This document shows, piece by piece, positions 1 to 5,746 of a stretch of DNA of 5,819 bases (position 1 is its first letter; every line of letters begins with the position of its first letter). The stretch lies in NCBI GenBank assembly GCA_030636125.1, contig DAOVXM010000196.1:1-5819 (forward strand). The letters are read 5' to 3'. The translations under genes were made by a program, and so were the position numbers. Source of the stretch: Chloroflexota bacterium (GTDB lineage Bacteria; Chloroflexota; Anaerolineae; Anaerolineales; UBA4823). The notes under the pieces are model-generated. The model saw nothing but the letters and a program-made list of their open reading frames with translations, had not been told where the DNA came from and made no database searches.

Positions 1-1599
1 TCGCCCCAAATAGCAAGAATCGTGAAAAGTAAAGGTACCAGATGTCCCGTTTCCGTTCGTAGATGCGGTGTCCCATGGTAAAGATAACTCTGCCAGAAAT
101 TCTGTATAATGCAGCACTTCATAATTCCCCCCCATTTGTGGGTACTCATTCTTTAGAGTATTAAAGCAGTGAGGGCATTGAGTGACAATCTTGTTGAACT
201 TCACCTGGGAGAATATTTCAATATTTTGTTCCGTGAACATTTGAAAAAGGTACTCGTGACCAAGCCTACGGGCGGTCTCCCCACAGCACATTTCGTCTAA
301 ACCTAAAACCGCGAAGTCGACCTCGGCGTTTTGAAGAATACGGCAAAAAGATTGGACAACTTTCTTATTGCGGTCATCGTATGCGAAGGCGCAACCTACA
401 AATAGAAGGATATCCGTCTCTTCTCCGGGCATCAATTCACGCAGATTGAGATCTTTCGTCCAGGAGATGCGCTCTTCAGCAGGCATACCCCAAGGATTGC
501 CCTGCCTCTCCATATTACGAAGAACATCAGCGACTGACTTGGGTATTTTTCCTGTTGTGAGAGTTTGGTAACGACGCAGGTCGATGATTTCGTCAACCGG
601 GTTTACAAACGCTGGACATTCAATAATGCAGGACCCACATGTCGTACAAGACCAAGGAAGTTCTTCGGGTAAGGTGTTTCCCAACAGTTCTTGGGTCGAT
701 CTACCATTTGGATTGACTAGTTCAGTTTCCATTACCTGGCGTAGGGACTGAATTAAGGATTTTGGTGTATATGTCATCCCGCAGATTGTTGCCGGGCAAA
801 CTTCTTCGCAACGTCCACAACCCACACAGGCGTCGAAGGATAATAATTGATTTTGTGTAAATTCTGATATTTGGCCAACACCGAGGATTTCAGTCTCTTC
901 AATGTCTTCGATCTTCTCTAATGTACCTTCTTTACGCCTTGGACGGAGCACTATATTTAGAGGCGTCATCACCAGATGACGAAATTTTGTAAATGGGATG
1001 CTAGCAACAAGCACCAGGCCTAAAATTACGTGGGTCAATAAAAAGTAGATATGTGAATTTACAGCAAGGTCTGAGGACACCCCCAAATTTCGTAACAGAT
1101 TGGCTACGAAGCTACCAATCGGTGACCAACGAGCCCAGGCAGGATTGGCAGCAATCAAACGTAGAGCTTCGAGAATGAATCCGACGATGGGAATCAGGGC
1201 AAGCAGGAGGAGCGCATAAACGTCGCTCCATTGGGTTTCAAGTGTTTTTGGGCGCAAGATAGCACGCCGGAAAGCCGCCATCAACACGCCAATAAGGATG
1301 GCTAGTCCTGCTAAGTCCATCAATAACTCATAGACGAAGTAAGCATTTTGTCGAGGAAATGGCAATTCAATAAAAGGGATGAAAAGCTGCATTTGCATCA
1401 AGTTGATCGCGGTACCTATAACTTGAATGGTTACACCCCAAAATATCAGTGAGTGCATGATGCCTGCGTAAATCTTGTTATAAATGCGTACCTGAGCAAC
1501 TGCATTAACAAAGAAATCCTTAAATCTGAGAATGGCTGTATGGATATTGTTTTTAATATTTGGTTTACTGTCGCTGGTTGATATGGTATCGGTGCTCAT
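1..1599 (-). CDS. Membrane-bound HdrD-like Fe-S oxidoreductase (NarI-like domain + 2x[4Fe-4S] + CCG domain), 3' end cut by window
   Basis: The minus-strand frame is open from the ATG at 1599 to the window edge (533 codons, no stop), so the C-terminus is missing. Residues about 44-66, 90-110, 127-147 and 183-202 form membrane segments of the nitrate-reductase-gamma-like type, with His49, His190 and His208 as candidate heme b ligands. Two ferredoxin-type [4Fe-4S] motifs follow: C258/C261/C264/C268-Pro and C318/C321/C324/C328-Pro. A complete CCG (DUF224) motif is present as C403-X34-C438C439-X35-C475-X2-C478, the kind that binds a non-cubane cluster in HdrB/HdrD. A second CCG unit begins at HDSCYLGR (C529) and is cut off. 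The family, known from HdrD, GlpC-like and ETF:menaquinone oxidoreductase proteins, passes electrons between a cytoplasmic partner and membrane quinone. The start is firm: its ATG overlaps the Rieske stop as ATGA and follows a perfect GGAGGTGA. Family and architecture are secure; the electron donor is not known. Confidence 0.9.
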   Translation of the reverse strand, partial: MSTDTISTSDSKPNIKNNIHTAILRFKDFFVNAVAQVRIYNKIYAGIMHSLIFWGVTIQVIGTAINLMQMQLFIPFIELPFPRQNAYFVYELLMDLAGLAILIGVLMAAFRRAILRPKTLETQWSDVYALLLLALIPIVGFILEALRLIAANPAWARWSPIGSFVANLLRNLGVSSDLAVNSHIYFLLTHVILGLVLVASIPFTKFRHLVMTPLNIVLRPRRKEGTLEKIEDIEETEILGVGQISEFTQNQLLSFDACVGCGRCEEVCPATICGMTYTPKSLIQSLRQVMETELVNPNGRSTQELLGNTLPEELPWSCTTCGSCIIECPAFVNPVDEIIDLRRYQTLTTGKIPKSVADVLRNMERQGNPWGMPAEERISWTKDLNLRELMPGEETDILLFVGCAFAYDDRNKKVVQSFCRILQNAEVDFAVLGLDEMCCGETARRLGHEYLFQMFTEQNIEIFSQVKFNKIVTQCPHCFNTLKNEYPQMGGNYEVLHYTEFLAELSLPWDTASTNGNGTSGTFTFHDSCYLGR

Positions 1600-2030
1600 G
1601 CCTCACCTCCAACGTAGATTTCATTGTTCACCACTTCAACATGGAGAGTTTCTAGCGGTTCAGGCGGGGGACCAGATATCACATGACCGTCTAATGGATC
1701 GAAGTAGCCATCATGGCACGGACAGACTATTTGTTCTAGCTCGGGATTCCACTTGCAGATACATGCGAAATGAGTGCAAATAGCAGAGTATGCTCGCAAA
1801 CCTTCTTGTGTATTTATGATCAGGGCAGGATAACGGCCGAAACGAATAGTTTTACTTTCCCCTTCAGGAATTTCGTCTACGTTACCGACCAGGACTGGCT
1901 CGGAGGGGGTTTCCTCTAGCTTGGGGGGGTAGAAGTACGCTACGATAGGACCGAGTATCACAGCAAGGCCTGTGAATGTCAGTAAGCGATTGGCAAGTTT
2001 TAGAAATGAACGTCGAGAAAAATTATTCAT
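1596..2030 (-). CDS. Rieske [2Fe-2S] iron-sulfur protein of a cytochrome b/Rieske complex
   Basis: This small Rieske protein (144 residues from the ATG at 2030) would accept one electron from quinol at the Qo site on the outer membrane face. An N-terminal twin-arginine motif (SRRSFLK) precedes one hydrophobic segment (about residues 18-34), as expected for a TAT-inserted, uncleaved anchor. Cluster ligands are in CTHFAC (C85, H87, with the disulfide Cys C90) and CPCH (C103, H106, with C105 as the disulfide partner). The motif continues DGYFD, so the Ser and Tyr that raise potential in mitochondrial-type CHGSHYD are replaced by Gly and Phe, which suggests a low-potential, menaquinone-linked protein. 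A TTG start at 2036, overlapping the upstream stop as TTGA, would add two residues. The GGGAGAGG at 2041-2048 sits 10 nt from the ATG and 4 nt from the TTG, so I prefer the ATG without being sure. The gene overlaps the next by 4 bp (ATGA). Confidence 0.92.
   Translation of the reverse strand: MNNFSRRSFLKLANRLLTFTGLAVILGPIVAYFYPPKLEETPSEPVLVGNVDEIPEGESKTIRFGRYPALIINTQEGLRAYSAICTHFACICKWNPELEQIVCPCHDGYFDPLDGHVISGPPPEPLETLHVEVVNNEIYVGGEA
1603..1610 (-). promoter_or_regulatory. Perfect Shine-Dalgarno for the CCG-domain oxidoreductase
   Basis: Read on the minus strand this is GGAGGTGA, an eight-base match to the usual anti-Shine-Dalgarno, placed just before the ATG at 1599. It lies inside the end of the Rieske coding sequence. 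It fixes the start of the oxidoreductase and suggests that this gene can recruit ribosomes strongly as well as through the ATGA coupling. Confidence 0.75.
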
Positions 2031-2032
2031 GA

Positions 2033-2437
2033 TCAACTAACCTCTCCCAAGAGTGATAATGCGATGGCGATGATGAGTCCAACTGCGACAAGTGCAAATC
2101 TTATCCGGTAGGCTTTTTTAGATTTGTCGGGTTTGCTATCGATAAATGGGAGCATGATGAGTCCGAGAACTCCAATGATTAACAGAAGAACCCCCGTCGT
2201 TTTGGGGATGTACTTAAGGATTTGGTAAAAAGCTAAAAAATACCATTCTGGTTTTACGTGGGCGGGTGTGTCCATCGGATCTGCTGGTACTCCTAAGCCT
2301 ACTGGCAAGATTAAACCTATCGCCCCGACTATTATTGCGATAACCACAATGCCCACAACGACTCGAAATTCGGTGCTTACATGGTCAGGGTAGAAAGGGA
2401 TGCTGTCGTTCTCGTTAGATATTTTTACATCGGTCAT
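2033..2437 (-). CDS. Cytochrome b C-terminal domain protein (subunit IV / PetD-like)
   Basis: This 134-residue membrane protein matches the C-terminal part of cytochrome b, encoded separately as subunit IV is in b6f-type complexes. Three membrane segments are visible at about residues 24-48, 81-99 and 114-131, corresponding to helices E, F and G. The ef-loop carries the Qo-site motif P63-E64-W65-Y66, followed by FLAFYQILKYIP; Glu64 is the residue that takes part in quinol deprotonation in the family. The loop before it (GVPADPMDTPAHVK) also fits subunit IV. It begins 46 bp after the cytochrome b6-like gene, with a GGAGA about 9 nt before the ATG, and its TGA touches or overlaps the start of the Rieske gene. 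With that neighbour it rebuilds a full cytochrome b. The length is a little short of PetD (about 160), with three helices and no fused cytochrome c domain, unlike Bacillus QcrC. Confidence 0.92.
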   Translation of the reverse strand: MTDVKISNENDSIPFYPDHVSTEFRVVVGIVVIAIIVGAIGLILPVGLGVPADPMDTPAHVKPEWYFLAFYQILKYIPKTTGVLLLIIGVLGLIMLPFIDSKPDKSKKAYRIRFALVAVGLIIAIALSLLGEVS

Positions 2438-2483
2438 GGTTACTGTTCTCCTATAGAATATCCAGGATATGTGGGATCTTCTT

Positions 2484-3527
2484 TTAGAGCGGTCTGGCGA
2501 CGCCTTGCCGTCGTATCATGAGAAAATGCACACCCATTAAAGTGACTGTTAGTAATGGCACCACGATAATGTGCAAACTGTAAAAACGACTTAATGTAAG
2601 AGCGCCAACATCCCACCCTACCCTGAGAAAGACCAGGATTAAATCGCCAACCACTGGAAAACTACCACCGATTTCTGACCCCACGGTAGTAGCCCAAAAT
2701 GCACGTTGATCCCATGGTAATAAATAACCAGTAAAACCAAAAGCCATAGTGAGAAATAGCAAGAGTGCCCCACTTACCCAATTTAGCTCGCGTGGTGGTT
2801 TATACGCTCCCATGATGAATACTCGAGCCATATGAGCAAAACACATTACTACCATAGCGTTTGCGGCCCAGTGGTGGATCATGCGGATTGAAGCGCCAAA
2901 CCGCACTTGTGTTTCGATGAATTGTATGCTTGCGTACGCTCCCTCAGGCGAAGGATTGTAATAGAAGGCCAACATGATCCCGGTGATACCTTGAACAACA
3001 AATAAGAAGGCGGTTATCCCTCCAAGGCAGTACCACCATCTTGTGGCGTATTTTGGCACTGGTTTACTAAGCACCTGTGATAAAGGTTCTGACACTTCGT
3101 ATCTTTCATCAACCCACTCAACGGTACGCATGGTGAATGATTTCCAGGGCTTGCGTGTTAACCATACACTTGTGCTGCGATATATCCCAAAAGCGAAAAC
3201 AAGCCCAGCCATCCCGAATAATGACCAACGGGTAAGAGGTGTCCACAGGTTTGTATTTTCACCGGTTATATGACAATGCAGACAAGCATCTTTAACAGGT
3301 GGAGGAACTTCAGCGCTTGAGGATTTATTTAGGGACCTCTCTGGGTTGGAAGCTAATAGACGCTCATTCTCAACGACCGCCCACTCAAGTTTGTTTTTTG
3401 CTGAGTCAGCCATGTTTTCAGATGATGTTGCCTGGGCGTGAGTGGTGATAAAAATAAAAAAGGCTGCAGTCGCAATAGCAACTACACCCAATCCAATCAG
3501 GAGAACTTTCCGCGAATTTAAATTCAT
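2484..3527 (-). CDS. Cytochrome b6-like protein with N-terminal c-type heme (CxxCH) extension
   Basis: Residues about 155-347 form a four-helix b6-type cytochrome b. Heme b ligand pairs are H218/H232 in helix B and H319/H334 in helix D. The helix-D pair has 14 residues between the histidines, as in b6, not the 13 of bc1. C167 in WYCLGG lies 51 residues before H218, the position of the b6 cysteine that covalently holds heme c_n (c_i). The family oxidises quinol with subunit IV and Rieske. Ahead of it is an unusual extension of about 150 residues: a signal-like hydrophobic stretch (8-27) with a possible AQA cleavage site at 31-33, a polar segment with a single heme c motif C82-L-H-C85-H86, a membrane helix (about 101-117), then a basic stretch (117-134) that should lie in the cytoplasm. 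This topology puts the CxxCH outside and the b6 N-terminus inside, as required. GAGGTGG lies 3-9 nt before the ATG. At 347 residues it is well above the roughly 215-225 of plain b6. Confidence 0.9.
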   Translation of the reverse strand: MNLNSRKVLLIGLGVVAIATAAFFIFITTHAQATSSENMADSAKNKLEWAVVENERLLASNPERSLNKSSSAEVPPPVKDACLHCHITGENTNLWTPLTRWSLFGMAGLVFAFGIYRSTSVWLTRKPWKSFTMRTVEWVDERYEVSEPLSQVLSKPVPKYATRWWYCLGGITAFLFVVQGITGIMLAFYYNPSPEGAYASIQFIETQVRFGASIRMIHHWAANAMVVMCFAHMARVFIMGAYKPPRELNWVSGALLLFLTMAFGFTGYLLPWDQRAFWATTVGSEIGGSFPVVGDLILVFLRVGWDVGALTLSRFYSLHIIVVPLLTVTLMGVHFLMIRRQGVARPL

Positions 3528-3562
3528 ATGCCACCTCGATGAAACGGAATCGTCCTATTAAA

Positions 3563-3587
3563 TTGTATTCCTGACCATAGAATACAA
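3563..3587. promoter_or_regulatory. Operator-like dyad upstream of the cytochrome b operon
   Basis: TTGTATTC and GAATACAA form a perfect 8+8 bp inverted repeat with a 9-nt spacer, 36-60 bp before the cytochrome b start codon. Read on the minus strand it overlaps promoter-like hexamers (TTGTAT at 3587-3582; TACAAT at 3567-3562 or TTTAAT at 3562-3557), but their spacings (14 or 19) are not ideal. The symmetry and position suit a dimeric regulator controlling the respiratory operon. Which protein binds is unknown; the NarL-type regulator encoded next door is one candidate. Confidence 0.45.
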
Positions 3588-3612
3588 AATTATTGTGTGG
3601 CTGTAATCAATA

Positions 3613-3639
3613 GCGCGCCTGATTTTTATTCAGGCGCGC
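3613..3639 (-). terminator. GC-rich perfect hairpin between the two-component genes and the cytochrome operon
   Basis: GCGCGCCTGA (3613-3622) and TCAGGCGCGC (3630-3639) pair perfectly over 10 bp around a 7-nt A/T loop. It lies about 98 bp past the response regulator stop and about 86 bp before the cytochrome b start, and is the only strong stem in the spacer. The likely role is ending or attenuating read-through from the regulator genes. No run of T follows on either strand, so it is not a canonical intrinsic terminator; a protein-binding palindrome or an mRNA-stabilising stem remains possible. Confidence 0.45.
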
Positions 3640-3736
3640 ACCTTAATTAACTTGAGATAATGACCCTATTACTTCTCGGGATTACTATTTATCTGTACAA
3701 AAGGGGGGTGTCACAGCGAAATCAATCTAAACTGAC

Positions 3737-4387
3737 CTAAATCTCGATGATTTTCTTTTGGATGGCGTATTTGATCAGCTCACCCCTATCATGCAAGTCG
3801 AGTTTGCTCATTAAGTTTGACCGGTGGGCTTGAACTGTTTTTATTGATATGGATAAAATCTCAGCGATTTGCTTGTTCGTGTAGCCTTCAGCAACTAATT
3901 GCAAAACTTCGCGCTCGCGTGGACTCAAACCAGATGAATCACTTTCCGGTTGGAGATCTCCCCAGCGAAGATAATCTTCGATGACTAAACGCGTTATGGC
4001 AGGCGAGAGCACTGCTTCACCCCTGTAGACAGCACGGATGGCTCCAAGCAATTCTCTGGCAGCTGCGTCCTTCAGAATATATCCCATGGCTCCAATTGCC
4101 AAGACTTGACGGATATATTCCTCGTTCTCGTGCATAGTGAGGACTAGCACTTTTGTTTGTGGGTTATCCCGTTTGATCTGCCTGGTGGCTTCGAGACCGT
4201 TGAGGAGTGGCATGGCAATATCCATCAATACTACATCTGGGTCTAGCTTCTTAACCAGCTTAACTGCCGAATGCCCATCTTCCGCCTCGCCTATCACAGT
4301 CATATCCGATTCATCCTCCAATAAGGACCGGATACCATCGCGTAGAATGGTATGATCATCGGCGAGTAAAATGCGGATTTTATCCAT
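3737..4387 (-). CDS. NarL/FixJ-family response regulator
   Basis: This 216-residue two-domain regulator has an N-terminal receiver (about 1-122) with acidic pair D10/D11, phosphoacceptor D56, switch threonine T84 and K106. A linker follows, then a LuxR/NarL-type helix-turn-helix (about 152-212) starting LSPREREVLQLVAEG, with recognition-helix region SIKTVQAHRSNLMSKL. All key phosphotransfer residues are present, so it should be a functional DNA-binding response regulator, dimerising when phosphorylated. It starts at an ATG preceded by AAGG with a 6-nt gap and follows the sensor kinase by 75 bp on the same strand, its evident partner. The cytochrome b/Rieske operon begins 209 bp further on in the same direction, which makes that operon a possible target. 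The signal and target genes cannot be read from the sequence. Confidence 0.95.
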   Translation of the reverse strand: MDKIRILLADDHTILRDGIRSLLEDESDMTVIGEAEDGHSAVKLVKKLDPDVVLMDIAMPLLNGLEATRQIKRDNPQTKVLVLTMHENEEYIRQVLAIGAMGYILKDAAARELLGAIRAVYRGEAVLSPAITRLVIEDYLRWGDLQPESDSSGLSPREREVLQLVAEGYTNKQIAEILSISIKTVQAHRSNLMSKLDLHDRGELIKYAIQKKIIEI

Positions 4388-4462
4388 TTATGACCTTATT
4401 TTAATTATAATTGCAGATGAAGAGTTTAATTGATTATTTCTGGTCATTTGTGTCGGTTATCC

Positions 4463-5506
4463 TCATAATGGCATAGTAACTTTAAGCTGAGTACCCTTTT
4501 CAGGTATTGAGACAACAGTCACCTCGCCCTCTAACAATTCAGCGCGCTCACGAATCCCAACTAACCCCCAATGCTGTAATGTATATGCATCTTCGGAAGC
4601 CTGTGTGACATTAAAGCCGTGACCATCGTCATCGATCTGTAAACATATTGTATCCTCTTTTTGGATTAGAGTTATTTGCACAGACCTGGCTTCAGAATGT
4701 TTGATGATATTGTTTATAGCTTCTTGGGCAATACGAAATAGAGTGGTTTTCAACTCTGAGGATAGAGAGAAGGACTCACCTGGGGTAATCACTTCAACGC
4801 GAATTCCTGCTTCTTCAAGATTGGAACGAGCATACCAACGAATAGCAGGTACGAGTCCAAGGTCATCCAGAACAGTAGGCCGTAATCCATAGATCGTTTT
4901 TCGTAATTCTTCGAGTGTTTTCGTAGCTAATTCGCGCAGGGATGCAAGCGAAGATTGTAAATCACTCTTATCCTTAGGAAGATTATTTTCCAATCTCTCC
5001 AAATTTATGACAAGCATTGACAGAGCTTGTCCGGTATCATCGTGTAAACTGCGGGCAATTCGTTTGCGCTCTTCTTCCTGAGCGTCTATTGCTCGTCCGG
5101 AAAGCGCCTGTAATTGTCGGTTGCGTTCTTCCAGTTGCAGTACCAGTGAATGTAAGCCGGTTGCCAGAGCGCTAATATCAGGATCTGTATCTTTGAATTG
5201 ATAATCCTCTAGTTCGGATTTATCTAACTGCATACGGTCAACCATTCTGCTTAGTTGAGCTAAAGGTTGCAAAGCCGACTTGATCACCCAGCCATTGATC
5301 ATTATGGTAAAAGCTGTTCCGATCGTGGCAAATAGGACAATTAACCACACATCGGCAGCAATACCGGTTAAGTGCCGGGTTAACAGTGTACCTAAGATAG
5401 CGCCAGAGAAAATGATTATCGAATTGCCGATGACAATTTGCTTGTATATCGTGAGACGGATAAATCGTTGGCGTAGACTTAATAAGAAATTTTGGATGGT
5501 TGACAT
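4463..5506 (-). CDS. Membrane sensor histidine kinase, HisKA_3 (NarX/LiaS/DegS-like) type
   Basis: Counting from the ATG at 5506 the protein has 347 residues. Two membrane helices (about 22-42 and 53-74) are separated by only about ten residues, so there is hardly any extracytoplasmic sensor. A HAMP-like linker and coiled coil (about 75-140) follow. The HisKA_3 box ERKRIARSLHDDTGQAL carries the phospho-accepting H155. The HATPase_c domain has the N-box (EAINNIIKH, about 262-270), a D-box DDDGHGF (about 293-298) and a G-box GLVGIRERA (about 314-322). It would phosphorylate the regulator encoded 75 bp downstream. The start is uncertain: a GTG at 5581 would add 25 residues, and neither start has a clear ribosome site. 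I prefer 5506 because the protein then begins with a short basic amphipathic stretch before the first helix, while the added residues resemble no domain. Confidence 0.93.
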   Translation of the reverse strand: MSTIQNFLLSLRQRFIRLTIYKQIVIGNSIIIFSGAILGTLLTRHLTGIAADVWLIVLFATIGTAFTIMINGWVIKSALQPLAQLSRMVDRMQLDKSELEDYQFKDTDPDISALATGLHSLVLQLEERNRQLQALSGRAIDAQEEERKRIARSLHDDTGQALSMLVINLERLENNLPKDKSDLQSSLASLRELATKTLEELRKTIYGLRPTVLDDLGLVPAIRWYARSNLEEAGIRVEVITPGESFSLSSELKTTLFRIAQEAINNIIKHSEARSVQITLIQKEDTICLQIDDDGHGFNVTQASEDAYTLQHWGLVGIRERAELLEGEVTVVSIPEKGTQLKVTMPL

Positions 5507-5622
5507 GGTTCGGAAAAATGTATCTATATCGGGATTTGTGCTTAATAATATCCCACTTTCAGCTTGGATGGATCCAACCACAATGCTGGTTTAGTATTAC
5601 GCTGGCTAAATATCCAACATAA

Positions 5623-5628
5623 ATTATA
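5623..5628 (-). promoter_or_regulatory. Possible -10 element for the sensor kinase gene
   Basis: In the AT-rich gap between the divergent genes (5507-5746) the minus strand carries a consensus TATAAT here, 41 bp before the alternative GTG and about 116 bp before the preferred ATG of the kinase. No good -35 hexamer lies 16-18 bp upstream, and AT-rich DNA gives such hits by chance, so this is tentative. I see no other structured element in this gap. Confidence 0.22.
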
Positions 5629-5746
5629 ATCCCTTATTATCCAATTTTCGGGGACCTGTATATCCCAATGAAAGTTTAAGGTAAAATCTACTAAATTAAT
5701 TCAAAGCCATTTCATAATGATCGAATGATAGTTACTTGGACAAAAT

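Noticed and set aside
368..571. Plus-strand open frame of 67 codons inside the oxidoreductase gene
   Set aside because: It is antisense to a region with conserved CCG-domain motifs, and its translation shows no recognisable domain.
1532..1783. Plus-strand open frame of 83 codons with a hydrophobic start, antisense to the Rieske/oxidoreductase junction
   Set aside because: The hydrophobicity is a by-product of the opposite strand, which carries clear Rieske motifs and an ATGA junction; no ribosome site was seen.
3043..3273. Plus-strand open frame antisense to the cytochrome b6-like gene
   Set aside because: It lies opposite conserved cytochrome b sequence and shows no motif.
3593..3610. TTG...ATCAA sequence resembling an FNR/CRP-type site upstream of the cytochrome operon
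   Set aside because: Only one half matches the FNR box; the other half (TTGTG) and the spacing do not give the expected symmetry.
3702..3708. Run of seven G/A-flanked purines (AGGGGGG) downstream of the regulator, considered as a structural element
   Set aside because: A single G-run is not enough for a quadruplex and no partner runs lie nearby.
4404..4409. TATAAT on the minus strand within the kinase-regulator gap, suggesting a separate regulator promoter
   Set aside because: It is part of an AT-rich palindrome (AATTATAATT), has no fitting -35 and would give an almost leaderless transcript; a single operon is simpler.
4390..4447. ATGACC/GGTCAT inverted repeat that could cover the ribosome site of the response regulator
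   Set aside because: The arms are only 6 bp and are separated by 46 nt of AT-rich sequence, easily expected by chance.
5280..5594. Plus-strand open frame of 104 codons antisense to the sensor kinase N-terminus
   Set aside because: The opposite strand encodes the two membrane helices of the kinase; the plus-strand translation resembles no domain I know.
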